Notes under the pieces: generated by a model | What the model saw: only the letters and a program-made list of their open reading frames with translations | Database searches by the model: none | What the model was told of the DNA's origin: nothing | From: Monosiga brevicollis MX1 | Taxonomy: Eukaryota; Opisthokonta; Choanoflagellata; Craspedida; Salpingoecidae | DNA: 64,000 nucleotides | NCBI RefSeq assembly: GCF_000002865.3 | Contig: NW_001865053.1 | Span: 18,840-82,839 of the forward strand | Direction: 5' to 3' | Shown here: one piece after another, positions 37,501 through 47,769 of the stretch | How the letters are laid out: the number at the start of each line of letters is the position of its first letter | How positions within the stretch are numbered: the first letter of the stretch is position 1 | Made by a program: the position numbers and the translations under genes

Positions 37501-38799
37501 TGGAACGGATGACCATCTCACGAGCGGGTGCGTTGTTGAAGTTGACGATTGCTTCCTGTTGATCTCGTCGACACTTGATGCTCATGATTGGTTTGGCTTT
37601 GCAACAGGTCATCGATCCCGCATTCTAAAAAGCCTGGCCTTTTTACGGCACGAACTCTTTGGCGAACCCGAACCCGAGCTCGAGAGCGCAGGGGAACCCG
37701 AAGATGTCCAGTTGGTTCAAGAAGAAGACGCCCGAGAGACAGGGCGGGACTCAGAGCCGACAAGTGGCAACGAAGCGGCGCGAGGTTCCGACACGGACGA
37801 ACGCCCCACATCACCGCGTGCAGCCTCCAAGGCGGCTGTGCCCAACGCTTTGGACACGAGAAGGCGTTCGGCTGAGCCCCGTGCTTCCGTCGAGCCTCAG
37901 CCACAGCGCTCCTTGGGCATTGTGGAACAAAAGCCCGGCCGCTACGTGTTTTGGGTTCGCTACCTGGGCTCCAAGGTGGCTGGCACGGTCTGCACCACCG
38001 ACGCTGCCCGGGACACATTGCAGAAGATGCGCGAGACGGGCAAGCTGCTACGGGACAAGGATCCCATCCATCTCGTCATTACAAAGACCATGGTGCAATT
38101 TCTTGACCCCGCCACACAGGTAGCTCCCACCGTTGCACCTTCTTTCTTTTCTTTTCTCCTCCCCCAATTTTTTTACTCGTGGCATGTTCAAGGTTGCCTC
38201 ATTGAAGCACTGCCGGTTTTGCTTGCAGCAACCCATCGTGGAGCACGCCATGCCAACGGTGCATCACCCCTGCCAAGACACAGCGGAAGCCAACATGTTT
38301 GTGTACCTGACAGCGGTACGTGCCATGTGGGCACGGCATCACGATGCTGGCTGCGCCGCAAACCATGCAAACCATGCAAACCATGCGCACCTCATCTTGG
38401 CACTGACATTTGATTCCGGCTCGGCATCGCAGCAACAACGAGCAAACAAGCCGGACCGCTACCTCTGCCATGCCTTTCAGCTTCCCAACGCCGTCATGGC
38501 CAGTACCATTGCGAGCGTCATGACGAGAGCCGCGTCGGTAGGTGCTCCCACCCTTGCTGCAGGTCTTGATCGCGTGCTGTGTATTGAACTGTTTGCCCTC
38601 GCTCACCGCCTGGCGGCTCGTCATTCAATAGGACGAGCTGGACGACGAAAGCATGGCCAAGCAGCTGCATCACGTCGTGTCCACGAGGGATGATTCTGCA
38701 GCTGCTCGTGACGAGTTTTTACGTGAATGGACCCACGGAACCGAACTCCTTGACGGAGACATGGATGACATGGCTGCCCTCGAGTCATGGGCTCGCTAA
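34578..38799 (+). CDS. ankyrin-SH3-SAM-SAM-PTB scaffold (Caskin/ANKS1-like)
   Basis: Fifteen exons: 34578-34675, 34802-35045, 35228-35302, 35432-35633, 35731-35777, 35865-35948, 36040-36195, 36293-36450, 36551-36876, 37007-37264, 37456-37527, 37608-38119, 38229-38315, 38433-38537, 38632-38799. The frame is unbroken and gives 863 residues. About six ankyrin repeats occupy 1-250 (GFSALHRACLMGHYEICQIL, DTPLHMAAQHNHVDTVAVLL). An SH3 domain follows (about 286-343: ARAIDDYVPGVYD, GWWRGKIGTRIGVFPNTYVE). Two SAM domains come next (about 464-520 EWLTAIKLRQFSRRLVDAGY; 525-587), then a PTB domain (about 676-808: RYVFWVRYLGSKVAGTV, NMFVYLTA, DRYLCHAFQLPNAV). Animal Caskins have Ank-SH3-SAM-SAM and ANKS1 proteins Ank-SAM-SAM-PTB; this gene has both sets. 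It is probably a membrane-proximal adaptor reading NPxY-type tails. Confidence 0.88.
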
Positions 38800-39639
38800 C
38801 TCGACTCGCAACGTGGGCGTGGGATGTGCGCACGCTTTTCCCTCGCACTTTTCAGCCGTGTTGGCGTCGTTTTTTGTTCTGTTTTGTTTTGTGCTTCTTA
38901 GTGGGGGGGGTTGGAGCTTTGTTCTTAAACTTTTCTTGTTGCCCTCTGTCCAAGCTAGGTCGTAGATGGGATATTGCAAGGGGGGGTATTTGGTACGCTG
39001 GTACCACTGCTGGCTAGGATTGAACGGACCGTGGGTACCAGGCACCTGACCTCTCTGGTCGTACAATTTATTTACAGTTGGAATGGAAACGCAATCCGTT
39101 GTTGTCCAATTGATCCTGTGTGTCCAGCTCCATGTGTCCTCGTTTTTGGAAACGAATATGCATGCAAGCAGATAACAGCCTACAAGCACCACGCTCACGC
39201 GAGGTTATTGAAGCTGTGCGCCAGGTTCTTGAAGAATTCGTGCGAGCTTACATATTATCTCGCGTTGCCATTCTGTGTGTAGATGTGCATATGTCTTGTT
39301 GCAGTAATCGCGCGTTGATCCGTTTCTCTGCATGGCATGTTCACATGCTTGGCACACCGTTGAGACGCGCCTACGCCGACGCTTTGACCGCCACACACAG
39401 CTTGAAGGTCAAGATCGCGCTCTCAACGCGGAACTCTCCACCTCTGCTGCCCTCTTTCCCCTACGATCTTCCTCGCTCGCGCACACGCAAGGAATTTTTC
39501 TTTTCTGCGAAGTAACGTGAGCGTGATCGGAAGGTACGATCCTCCACCAAGGGGCCACCAGCCACCTTGTGAACCTCTTCCCATTTCATTGGAGCTCGTG
39601 GACACTCCGCACAGGAAGGAGATTCAACGGATCGACGCG

Positions 39640-42021
39640 ATGACTGGATCGCAACAGCGTTTAGCCCTGCTGATGGCTTGCCTGTTGGCGGGTGCTTGGG
39701 CCGAGATCATTTCGTCCCAGGCCTGGGCCGACCTGCCGCCGCTCGGCAATCCTCTTCTCGGCTTGGAGCGCGCGCGCTACGCGCAAGACTTTGGTACGCT
39801 GGCGCATCGTCATTTTGACCTCCTTTGATCCTCACGGCCAGCCAAAAGAATGAAACAGACCTGGGTGCAAAGATACGGGCGAGACCGAGCACAGGACCGC
39901 CACCAGCCAACGCCTGTTTTGCTCACCAACGCGATCCCTCGGGGTTGTCCGTGCAGGATATCTGGTGCATGACCTTCCTGCGGTTGTCTTTTGTCCCAAC
40001 ACCACTGAAGGCGTTGCACAAGTTGTCAAGTTGGTTTCAGCTGGCCGCATGTCATGAAGCTCCTTACCTTCACGCTCACAAACACGCGGTCCGCAGGTGG
40101 GCTTTTGATCATCGAGTCCCCATGGCCACACGTGGCACCGGCCATTCGGCGCAAGGCCAGTCCCAATCAGAGACCGCCGTCGTCGACATGTCTTGCGGCA
40201 TGAATCAGATTTTGGACATTGATCCCGTCGCGGGTACCATTCGTGTACGTTGGCCCAATGTCGCTGTACTCCATGCCAAGTACTGTCGAGTCGTTAATGA
40301 CCAAAAGGCGCCATTGCCATGCACCTTGGCCCAAAGCCTCTTGACCCACTGCAATCGCATCAAAATGACATAGGTTCAGGCTGGTATCACCTGGGGTGAG
40401 GTTTCCGGTGCCTTGGCCACGGTATGTCTCTCTCGCCGACACCGTGTGTTTGCTCGGTCCCTCATGACTTGACTTTGCTGCCCTCACATCTCTCCAGCTT
40501 GGATACCGTGCCAAGGGCGAGACCTCTACCAAGTTACTCAGTGTTGGTGGCACGCTCTCCATTGGTGGTGGGGGTGCCTTTGCAGCCATTGATGTAAGTG
40601 CCCCTGCCGCGACGCAGTGGATCGTCGGTGCTTGGAATATAAAACAGCCGGCTCCAGGTCACTGATTCCATCAGTGTAGCCTATGCCTTGATGTTCTGTT
40701 CTGTCATGTCCCGACACATGTCATTTCCCGCTCCCCTTTTATTGCTTTGCCACGCCAGGGTATGAGCGTCCACAACGTGCGAGAGCTACGGATGGTGGTG
40801 CGCCGAGGTCTGGTGTACACAGCCAACAATCGTCGCAGCAAGCGTCGCTTCAAAGTGGCTCGCGGAGGTCAGGGCCAAGCTGGCATCATCGCCGAAGTCG
40901 TCCTCAACATTGAGCGCATTCCCTCCACCCTACGCGCCTTCACGGCGCTCTATACCACCCAAGCCGAGGCGTTTGCCGCAACCCTGGACCACAACCTCGG
41001 CCGCACCAACATTGAATCGGCGTTTTGCACGGCCATTGTAAACTCGGAGGCTGGCCTGGCTGCGCTCGGCGAACTTTGGACGCAGGTGCGTGGAAGCATG
41101 GGGCATGATCTCGCTCACCTCGACAGCTGTTGGCGGGTGCTCACGACATGGTGTTAGCTCGGCGACGTTACCCAAGCTTTCCAAGATCCCTATGTCCACG
41201 TCTGTGTGCTTGTCGATATGGACGGCGATTTCGAGCCACCACTGGACAGCATCATCTTCCCCATGGGTGTGTGCTTGTCAGCTTTTGCAGCGCATAAGAA
41301 TCAACCATTACCATCTCAAATGCACGCCTTGCTTCGTTGATGTGCACAGGAGAGACAGCCCTTGAGGCCTACCTGGCCGTGGCCTTTAACGACCAAGCCC
41401 AGGTGCAAACGGCCATGACCACCGGCTACTACTATACCCCACGCTCCATCCTGCACATGATCATCCCTCTGGACAACATGACCGACGCTACTGTGTTGGC
41501 ACCCATTCTAAGCACCTTTGCCAACAACTTGGCAGCCAACCCAACCACCACCGTGACTTTGGCTGCGTACCCAGCTGAAAAAGTCCAGGGCGATGCCGTG
41601 ACGCCCTTCCCCTATGGCGGCCAAGTCGATGCGCTGGGTGTCTCCTTCATAATGACCATCCCAGTCGCTGATGCCGCCCGGGGCATGTCTGCCGGCGCTC
41701 TAGCTCGTGAAATGGTGCGTAGTCTCATGTCGCTTTTTCCTGCCTCGCAGATTCGTTGTGGCAATGTCTGTGTTGGTCGATCCTCTGCCGCTGATTGGTG
41801 CCTGTTCCAATGCCTAGGAGCTCTACTATCAAGAAATGTGGGACACGATCCGCGCGGTTCGGCCCGACACCAAATTGTATCCCTATGGCTTTCGTCCAGA
41901 CGGCTACTCTTGGGAGGAGCACTATGGTGACAATTGGGATATGATTCGCTTCATTCGCGGCAACTCGAATCCGCGCCGTGTCCTGGGCCGCGGCGTAGAC
42001 ATCTTTGACCCACGAGCATAA
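39640..42021 (+). CDS. secreted FAD-linked oxidase, cytokinin-dehydrogenase-like
   Basis: Nine exons: 39640-39793, 39957-40029, 40097-40244, 40374-40421, 40498-40593, 40759-41085, 41158-41266, 41350-41714, 41818-42021, giving 507 residues. The N-terminus is a signal peptide (LALLMACLLAGAWA). The PCMH/VAO-type FAD domain shows VVKWAFDHRVPMATRGTGHS and AQGQSQ with VVDM, where His92 is the residue that covalently binds FAD in cytokinin dehydrogenases. Then come TIRVQAGITWGEVSGAL, LLSVGGTLSIGG, VHNVRELRMVVRRG and ARGGQGQAGIIAEV. The C-terminus YSWEEHYGDNW, then RVLGRGVDIFDP, matches the plant enzyme's W-x-x-HFG and PGQ-x-IF ends. Substrate cannot be read from sequence; oxidation of an amine, alcohol or sugar outside the cell is likely. 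Cytokinin use is not implied. Confidence 0.8.
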
Positions 42022-42721
42022 AGCAAGATCGGGTCACTTTCACCCGTCGCCGTTTAACCGGGGGTTCACTCTGTCCAGATTGCTCGTGCGGTGTGCGCAT
42101 TTGACCTGCTGCACCCCACGCCTGCTCTCTGTGGTCTGCACGTCTTCAAATTGAGCCACTCGGCCCGAGTGTTGTTGCCGTCCAAAGCCATGACCCAGGA
42201 CCCAATGTCACTGCTGGTGCTATCACTAGCCAGACTGAAGGCTCAGTGGGTGCCAAGCATCTGGGCTGGTCATAAAGTCATGAACCCACAGATATCGCAA
42301 ATGCGTGAATCTCAAGCCAGTCCATTTAACTCGGCGTTATGCCGCATTCCGTGCAAGAACAAGGGATGTCAATCGGCAACAGCGCATCCACCTGTAGTAA
42401 ATTAACACGTCGAAAACTCACTCAAAAAAAAAATCGTTAAGTGGAACCTGTCGTTCTCTTTCACATGTCAGATAAACGTATTTTTCAGTCAACTCACATC
42501 AACAATAATTTCAAACGAGTCCAGTGACCGAATCGGTCGGAATACAAGCAGGCCATCCCCGCCATGTCGCGTCATGAGGGCGATCGTGGATCTTGTGGTG
42601 TGGTATGTTACGTGCCCGCGCCGCTGTCGTGGTCTGATCGCACATGGAGCAATGCCTGCCTCGGCTTTTTCACGGCATGCTCGATCTGTCGCCTCAGTCT
42701 GCACCCGAAAAGAAAAATATT

Positions 42722-43740
42722 TGCACAAAGCTCGGGGAAGGTTCGATGGCATCTATATCCCCAGACACGACGATCGTGACCAACCACGACCACGACCAAC
42801 CACGACCACGACCACGACCATGAACATGACGACTCTGACGACACCCTCTACAGCGGGCTGCCCTATGGCACCAACAACTACAATCCAGCCACATCAGATC
42901 CCAACGGCCCCAAAAACTACAACATCAACTTTCTTCTGCAGTTTCGCCTGCAGATGGCTCACATCTTGACCCGCGCGCCACGTGTGGTGCATCGGGACCA
43001 TGCCGATTCGGAAAGCGAGTTTTTTCAGCTCAAGGGCTCAAGCGAGCCGCCAGAGCCGGTGGTGCGCGGTTATGTTGCCAGGAGTGGTAATCGTGACAGG
43101 ATCCGTGCTCTTGGACTCAAAAGTCGTTGTGGTGGTGGTGGTGGTATCACCGAGCTGAGCTTCTTGAAAACGTCTGTCAAGACGGTCCGCTGTACGAAGC
43201 TCGAGGAAGGTTCGATGGCATCCATATCTCCAGGCACGACGATCGTGACCAACCACGACCCCGACCACGACCATGAACATGACGACTCTGACGACACCCT
43301 CTACAGCGGGCTGCCCTATGGCACCAACAACTACAATCCAGCCACATCAGATCCCAACGGCCCCAAAAACTACAACATCAACTTTCTTCTGCAGTTTCGC
43401 CTGCAGATGGCTCACATCTTGACCCGCGCGCCACGTGTGGTGCATCGGGACCATGCCGATTCGGAAAGCGAGTTTTTTCAGCTCAAGGGCTTAAGCGAGC
43501 CGCCAGAGCCGGTGGTGCGCGGTTATGTTGCCAGGAGTGGTAATCGTGACAGGATCCGTGCTCTTGGACTCAAAAGTCGTTGTGGTGGTGGTGGTGGTAT
43601 CACCGAGCTGAGCTTCTTGAAAACGTCTGGCTAGACGGTCCGCTGTACGAAGCTCGAGGAAGGTTCGATGGCATCCATATCTCCAGACACGACGATCGTG
43701 GCCAACCATGACCCCAACCACGACCATGACCATGACCACC
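42722..43740. repeat. tandem duplication, two full and one partial 0.45-kb units
   Basis: Unit A (about 42722-43190), unit B (43191-43643) and a partial unit C (43644-43740) are nearly identical. The same ATG-bearing word GTTCGATGGCATC recurs at 42741, 43210 and 43663, so the periods are 469 and 453 bases; the 16-base difference lies in a CCACGA-rich stretch of unit A. Units A and B encode KNYNINFLLQFRLQ, an eIF4E-binding-like motif (Y-x4-L-hydrophobic), at 42918 and 43371, followed by MAHILTRAPRVVHRD. A 227-codon frame at 42954-43634 crosses from A into B. I see no complete gene around it; it looks like a duplicated gene fragment. Confidence 0.85.
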
Positions 43741-44552
43741 ACGCCGTCTACAGTGTGTCGCCTTGGCTCAAGTTAACATTGCGCTACTCCGACTGCCGTC
43801 GCACTGCCGTCTTAACAGTTTTTGGCTTCACTCGTGTGATGTGCGTGTCCTTGATCAAGTTTTGATGTATCGCGAGACTTTGCTGCACCCCGCGCCCGCA
43901 CTCTTTGGTCTGCTCGTGAACCAAGCCATCCGTAATTGATATGATTGTCAGTGTCACAAACGGGTCTCATGCCCAAACCTGGAGCAGATACAGCCGCCTT
44001 CCGTAAACAACCCCACGATTCCATCCCGCCCATCGTGTTGCAGCGCGCCACGCTCTCGATTGGCAAGGGCAAGCGCGCTGCCTGTTGTCGTTGTTTTTTT
44101 TTTTTTGTTTGTTTGTTTGTTTTGTTTTAATTTCTTCTTTTGAACACCAAACATACGTGCATGCATGCATAGGTGTGTGGCTGTGGAGGTCAAGGCGGAC
44201 AGTAGGTGGTGTCCAGATTGCCAGGCGACGCTCAGATCAAAACCCTCAGAGTGGCATAGTTGGGTCTTGTGTGGTTGAACCAAGTACGCAGCGCAACATG
44301 TTCGCGGGCACTCCTCCCGCCGTTGCGGCGCGGCGCGCAGGCTCAACCTTGGCGGCTTGGCCCGTGACTGGGCATTTCCACTTGAGGGCCAGCGCTCGTT
44401 CTGCCCTTTGCTGCGCAGCCCTCGACCTCGCAGACCTGAGCTCTGCTCCACACTGCACGGGTCTGCCCGGTGCGCCCCGTCCTGCTGGTTGAACTGCGCC
44501 CACATACAATTCTGTCCTTGGTGTGCTGTCATCGCCACTCGGCACCAAAGAT

Positions 44553-46343
44553 ATGGCGCGCAAGAAAGTCCATGACCGCCTGGCGGCCCGCGAGGCGTCC
44601 CTGGCTGACATGCATGCCGCCTACAACCGACCCATGTACAAGGCCATGGCCATCAGCCGGGCACGAGGAGGGCCCTACACCTTTGACGAGTTGAGCGAGG
44701 ACTACGATTATTCGGAGCTGTGTCTATGCACGCCCTGCCGATGCCTGCTCTTCGTTCTCGTCACAGCTGCGGCCGTCTTTGCCACCCTCTTCTTCACTGG
44801 CATGATCTTGGCCGTGGCCACGGGCAACACCACGGTGGTCAGTGATGCCTTTCAAGATACCCTACCCCCACCCCTTGAGATCAATGCTGCCCGTACCGAT
44901 CCCTGCAACACAGAGACCTGCCAGGTGAGGTTTTTGCTCCAGATGCTAGTGCTGACCACCTCAATGCTGGGTCTGCTCAAGCGAGGTGACTGCCTTTGCG
45001 CGGCGCCGCGCGTGCGCATGCCTCTCACCACCACCCTTCTTCTCTCCTCTTCCCAGCTGCCAGATTGTTTCTGCAACAATCGCTTTGCCGTCCCCCGCGA
45101 GTTGCCTGTATCAGACATTCCACAGCTGGTCACCATCACCTTTGATGATGCCATCACGGTGAACAATTACAACTACTACCAGTCGCTTTTCGGCAGCCGC
45201 GTCAACCCCAACGGCTGTCCAGCCGCGGCCACTTTCTACATTAGCCATGAATACACCAACTATCGCTTGGTCCAGGCTCTCTACCGTGAAGGACACGAAA
45301 TTGGCCTTCACACCATCTCCCACAGCTACAACCTGGACTGGCAGCCTGAGGTTTATGGCATGCGCCAAATCCTATATGAGTTTGCTGGAATCCCTTCTGA
45401 TGAGGTCGGCCAGCCGACCCTCTGTCCCTCGTTTCTCGCTTCCTCGCTCTGCCTCGCTCTCCCCTTCTCCCCGCTCTCCCCTCTCCCCTTCTCCCGTGCT
45501 ACCACGCTCACTGGTCGTGGGCGACCCTGTCGCTTTGTTTCTCAATGGCAGATGCATGGCTTCCGAGCCCCGTTTTTGCTGCCGGGTGGTGACGCCATGC
45601 TTTCAGTGCTAAGCCAGAGTGGCTTGACCCACGACAGTAGCTTTTTGGCACCCACCACCCCGACCGGCGAGCGCATGTTCCCCTTTACCCTCGAGTTTCC
45701 CTTTGAAATGCCGTGCATGGTGGAGGAATGTCCTTCAGATCTCTCCTTTCCCAAACTCTGGGAACTGCCGGTCCACGAGTGGTGGGCACCGGGGAACCCC
45801 AACATATCATACGGGTCAGTCGATTGGCAAGCCCCTCCAGTCATGATTTCAAAAGGTGTTTCGTATTCATTTGTATTATTCGCCTCGCAAAATGTGTTGT
45901 TGCGCAGGTTCCCAGATGAGACGCAACCCAGCACGCAACAGGAGGTACTAGACCTCTTGCGCTACAACTTTTATGCCCACTACAATCAGAACCGGGCGCC
46001 GTTTACCGTGCCTTTGCACGCCTCCTGGTTTGATCGCTATCCCTTTGCCTTCAAAGCCTTGCAAGAGTTCCTTGACGAACTGGCAATTTTGCCCGAGGTG
46101 TACCTGGTCGATCATCACAAGGTGGTAGAGTGGATGCGGCAACCGACGCGGCTGTCCAATATGGCTGATTTTGCGCCCTTTCAGTGCGACAGCGCCGTGC
46201 GCGTGGCCTTTGATCAGTGCACGGCGACAGAACAGCACCAGTGCGGCTACACCAGCCCCGAGGATGGCTCCGACATTTACATGGCCACCTGCCGCACCTG
46301 CCCCGACAGCTACCCCTGGCTAAACAATCCCCTGGGTGTCTGA
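44553..46343 (+). CDS. membrane-anchored polysaccharide (chitin) deacetylase-like enzyme
   Basis: Four exons: 44553-44924, 45057-45404, 45552-45855, 45916-46343, giving 483 residues. Residues 64-88 form a single membrane helix after a 63-residue basic, Tyr-containing cytoplasmic segment, so the enzyme is probably type II with its catalytic part outside. NodB-fold motifs are intact: TFDDA at 152-156, H209-T-I-S-H213, RAPF at 245-248, THDSSFLAP, and LHASWF near the end. The metal-binding Asp-His-His triad is therefore present. The order NPNGCPAAATFYISHEYTNY, REGHEIGLHTISHS closely follows arthropod chitin deacetylases. It likely acts on N-acetylglucosamine polymers of the cell surface or of prey. 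The acceptor of intron 3 (ttcccag at 45909-45915) was chosen because it alone keeps the frame. Confidence 0.88.
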   Translation: MARKKVHDRLAAREASLADMHAAYNRPMYKAMAISRARGGPYTFDELSEDYDYSELCLCTPCRCLLFVLVTAAAVFATLFFTGMILAVATGNTTVVSDAFQDTLPPPLEINAARTDPCNTETCQVRFLLQMLVLTTSMLGLLKRGDCLCAAPRVRMPLTTTLLLSSSQLPDCFCNNRFAVPRELPVSDIPQLVTITFDDAITVNNYNYYQSLFGSRVNPNGCPAAATFYISHEYTNYRLVQALYREGHEIGLHTISHSYNLDWQPEVYGMRQILYEFAGIPSDEVGQPTLCPSFLASSLCLALPFSPLSPLPFSRATTLTGRGRPCRFVSQWQMHGFRAPFLLPGGDAMLSVLSQSGLTHDSSFLAPTTPTGERMFPFTLEFPFEMPCMVEECPSDLSFPKLWELPVHEWWAPGNPNISYGSVDWQAPPVMISKGVSYSFVLFASQNVLLRRFPDETQPSTQQEVLDLLRYNFYAHYNQNRAPFTVPLHASWFDRYPFAFKALQEFLDELAILPEVYLVDHHKVVEWMRQPTRLSNMADFAPFQCDSAVRVAFDQCTATEQHQCGYTSPEDGSDIYMATCRTCPDSYPWLNNPLGV

Positions 46344-47769
46344 GGCATCATCAGTCACCTATACGACGTCATGGTGACATGACCGGACCTGCTAAGCATG
46401 GCCACTCGAGTTTGCGTGCTCCTGGATGTTGCTTGTCTTTGTTGTGTTTGTTGAGTATGGTGATTTATGGTATTGTATCCATGTAAGCGTGAGATTAGGC
46501 GCAGGCCCACAACGTCAAGTGCTCTGCTAGGGCGCCTGCGTGCGATCACACTTCCCGTTGAGTCCAAAGAAAACAAGAAATGAGGCTTGGCCCATGGTCT
46601 GAGGTCTGAGATCATTGGCTCGAAGCCAAATCGAAGCATTCCTGCAGTGCCATTGCATGTACAGCATGCTAATCCTTTCTAGCTTGTGCACGCAGTGCAG
46701 TTGTTCATAGCAGCGCATGTGTATTCGTGATGGCTCAGTAGCTGGACGCGGCCTAATGTTCAATTAATTGTCTCGTAACATTGAAACCCCCCATATGCAT
46801 TCCTATGCTTCTTGCCCACCCGCTTCTACTGCCAGTTACACTTCATGAAGCAATACGTGCAAACGGCTTTAGTTTCATTCTTGTCTTCAGCCGCCAAACA
46901 GCGCGGTGTCCGAAGGACAAGCACACGATTTCATCTGCCAAGCAGTGTTGGCATCAACACGGCCGCGCTGCCGCCTGTCATGTTGACCGCCCGACCGTCT
47001 CAAAATAATTATCTGAAAAACACCCCAAAATTCCCGTTTTCGCTGGCTTGAACCCACAGTGCATGCATGCACGCGACCAATTGTCAGTCAACGCTCGCGC
47101 TTTTGTTTGTCAGAGAAAAAGAGAAGTCAGAGGGTGAAGAGATCGGGGGAGATAGCAAAGAGAGACAGCGAAAAGAAGAGCCAATGCAACATCCTTAGCA
47201 GTAGAAATCACCCTTCGCCCAGAGACAGAGAGGAACTCTGACCCCAAAATCAGAGAGTCACACTCACAGCGACAGAGAAAAACCTGACACCCCCCCCATT
47301 CTTGTGTGTGTGTGTGTGTGTGTGTGTGTCCGCTCGACACACAGCGCGCACGGCCGGCGTTGCGGGCCATTCCGATTCGCCCTGTCGTTGGGGGGGAGAG
47401 CGGGCGAGACAAGGTGGTGGACGCTACCGGGCTCTTGTGACAACAGTCAGCCTTTTTGTTGCTCTTGTTTGCCTTGTTCGTACTTTTTCCTTTTTTTTTC
47501 TTCTTCTGAGCTTGTGTTCGGTCGGCTAAATAAAGTCGGTTGCTGGCGCTGTTGTGCTCAACGAGTCGCGTCGAGCCCTTCTGATCCTCGGCCCGCTTCA
47601 GGTGAGAGTTGTTTGTGATTGCGATATATGGCTCCGTCCATAAGCATCGCCAAACAGTGTCAGATCATCGCCCGTCTGCCGAGAGCCTGGATCAAAACCT
47701 GACCGACATTTGGCTCGGCGCACCTGGCGCCCGCTGTCTTGCTTCTGTACCAGCCCCTTGTCCGGCACC
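46344..47769. other. intergenic region before vinculin, with (TG)n
   Basis: 1.4 kb. It has a purine-rich block at about 47110-47280 and (TG)n at 47305-47328, followed by GC-richer DNA that is probably vinculin leader. No gene is supported. Confidence 0.5.

Noticed and set aside
42954-43634. 227-codon frame across the tandem units as a gene of its own
   Set aside because: It exists because unit lengths happen to keep frame between A and B; no start, splice or domain context supports a complete gene, so it is reported as a repeat.
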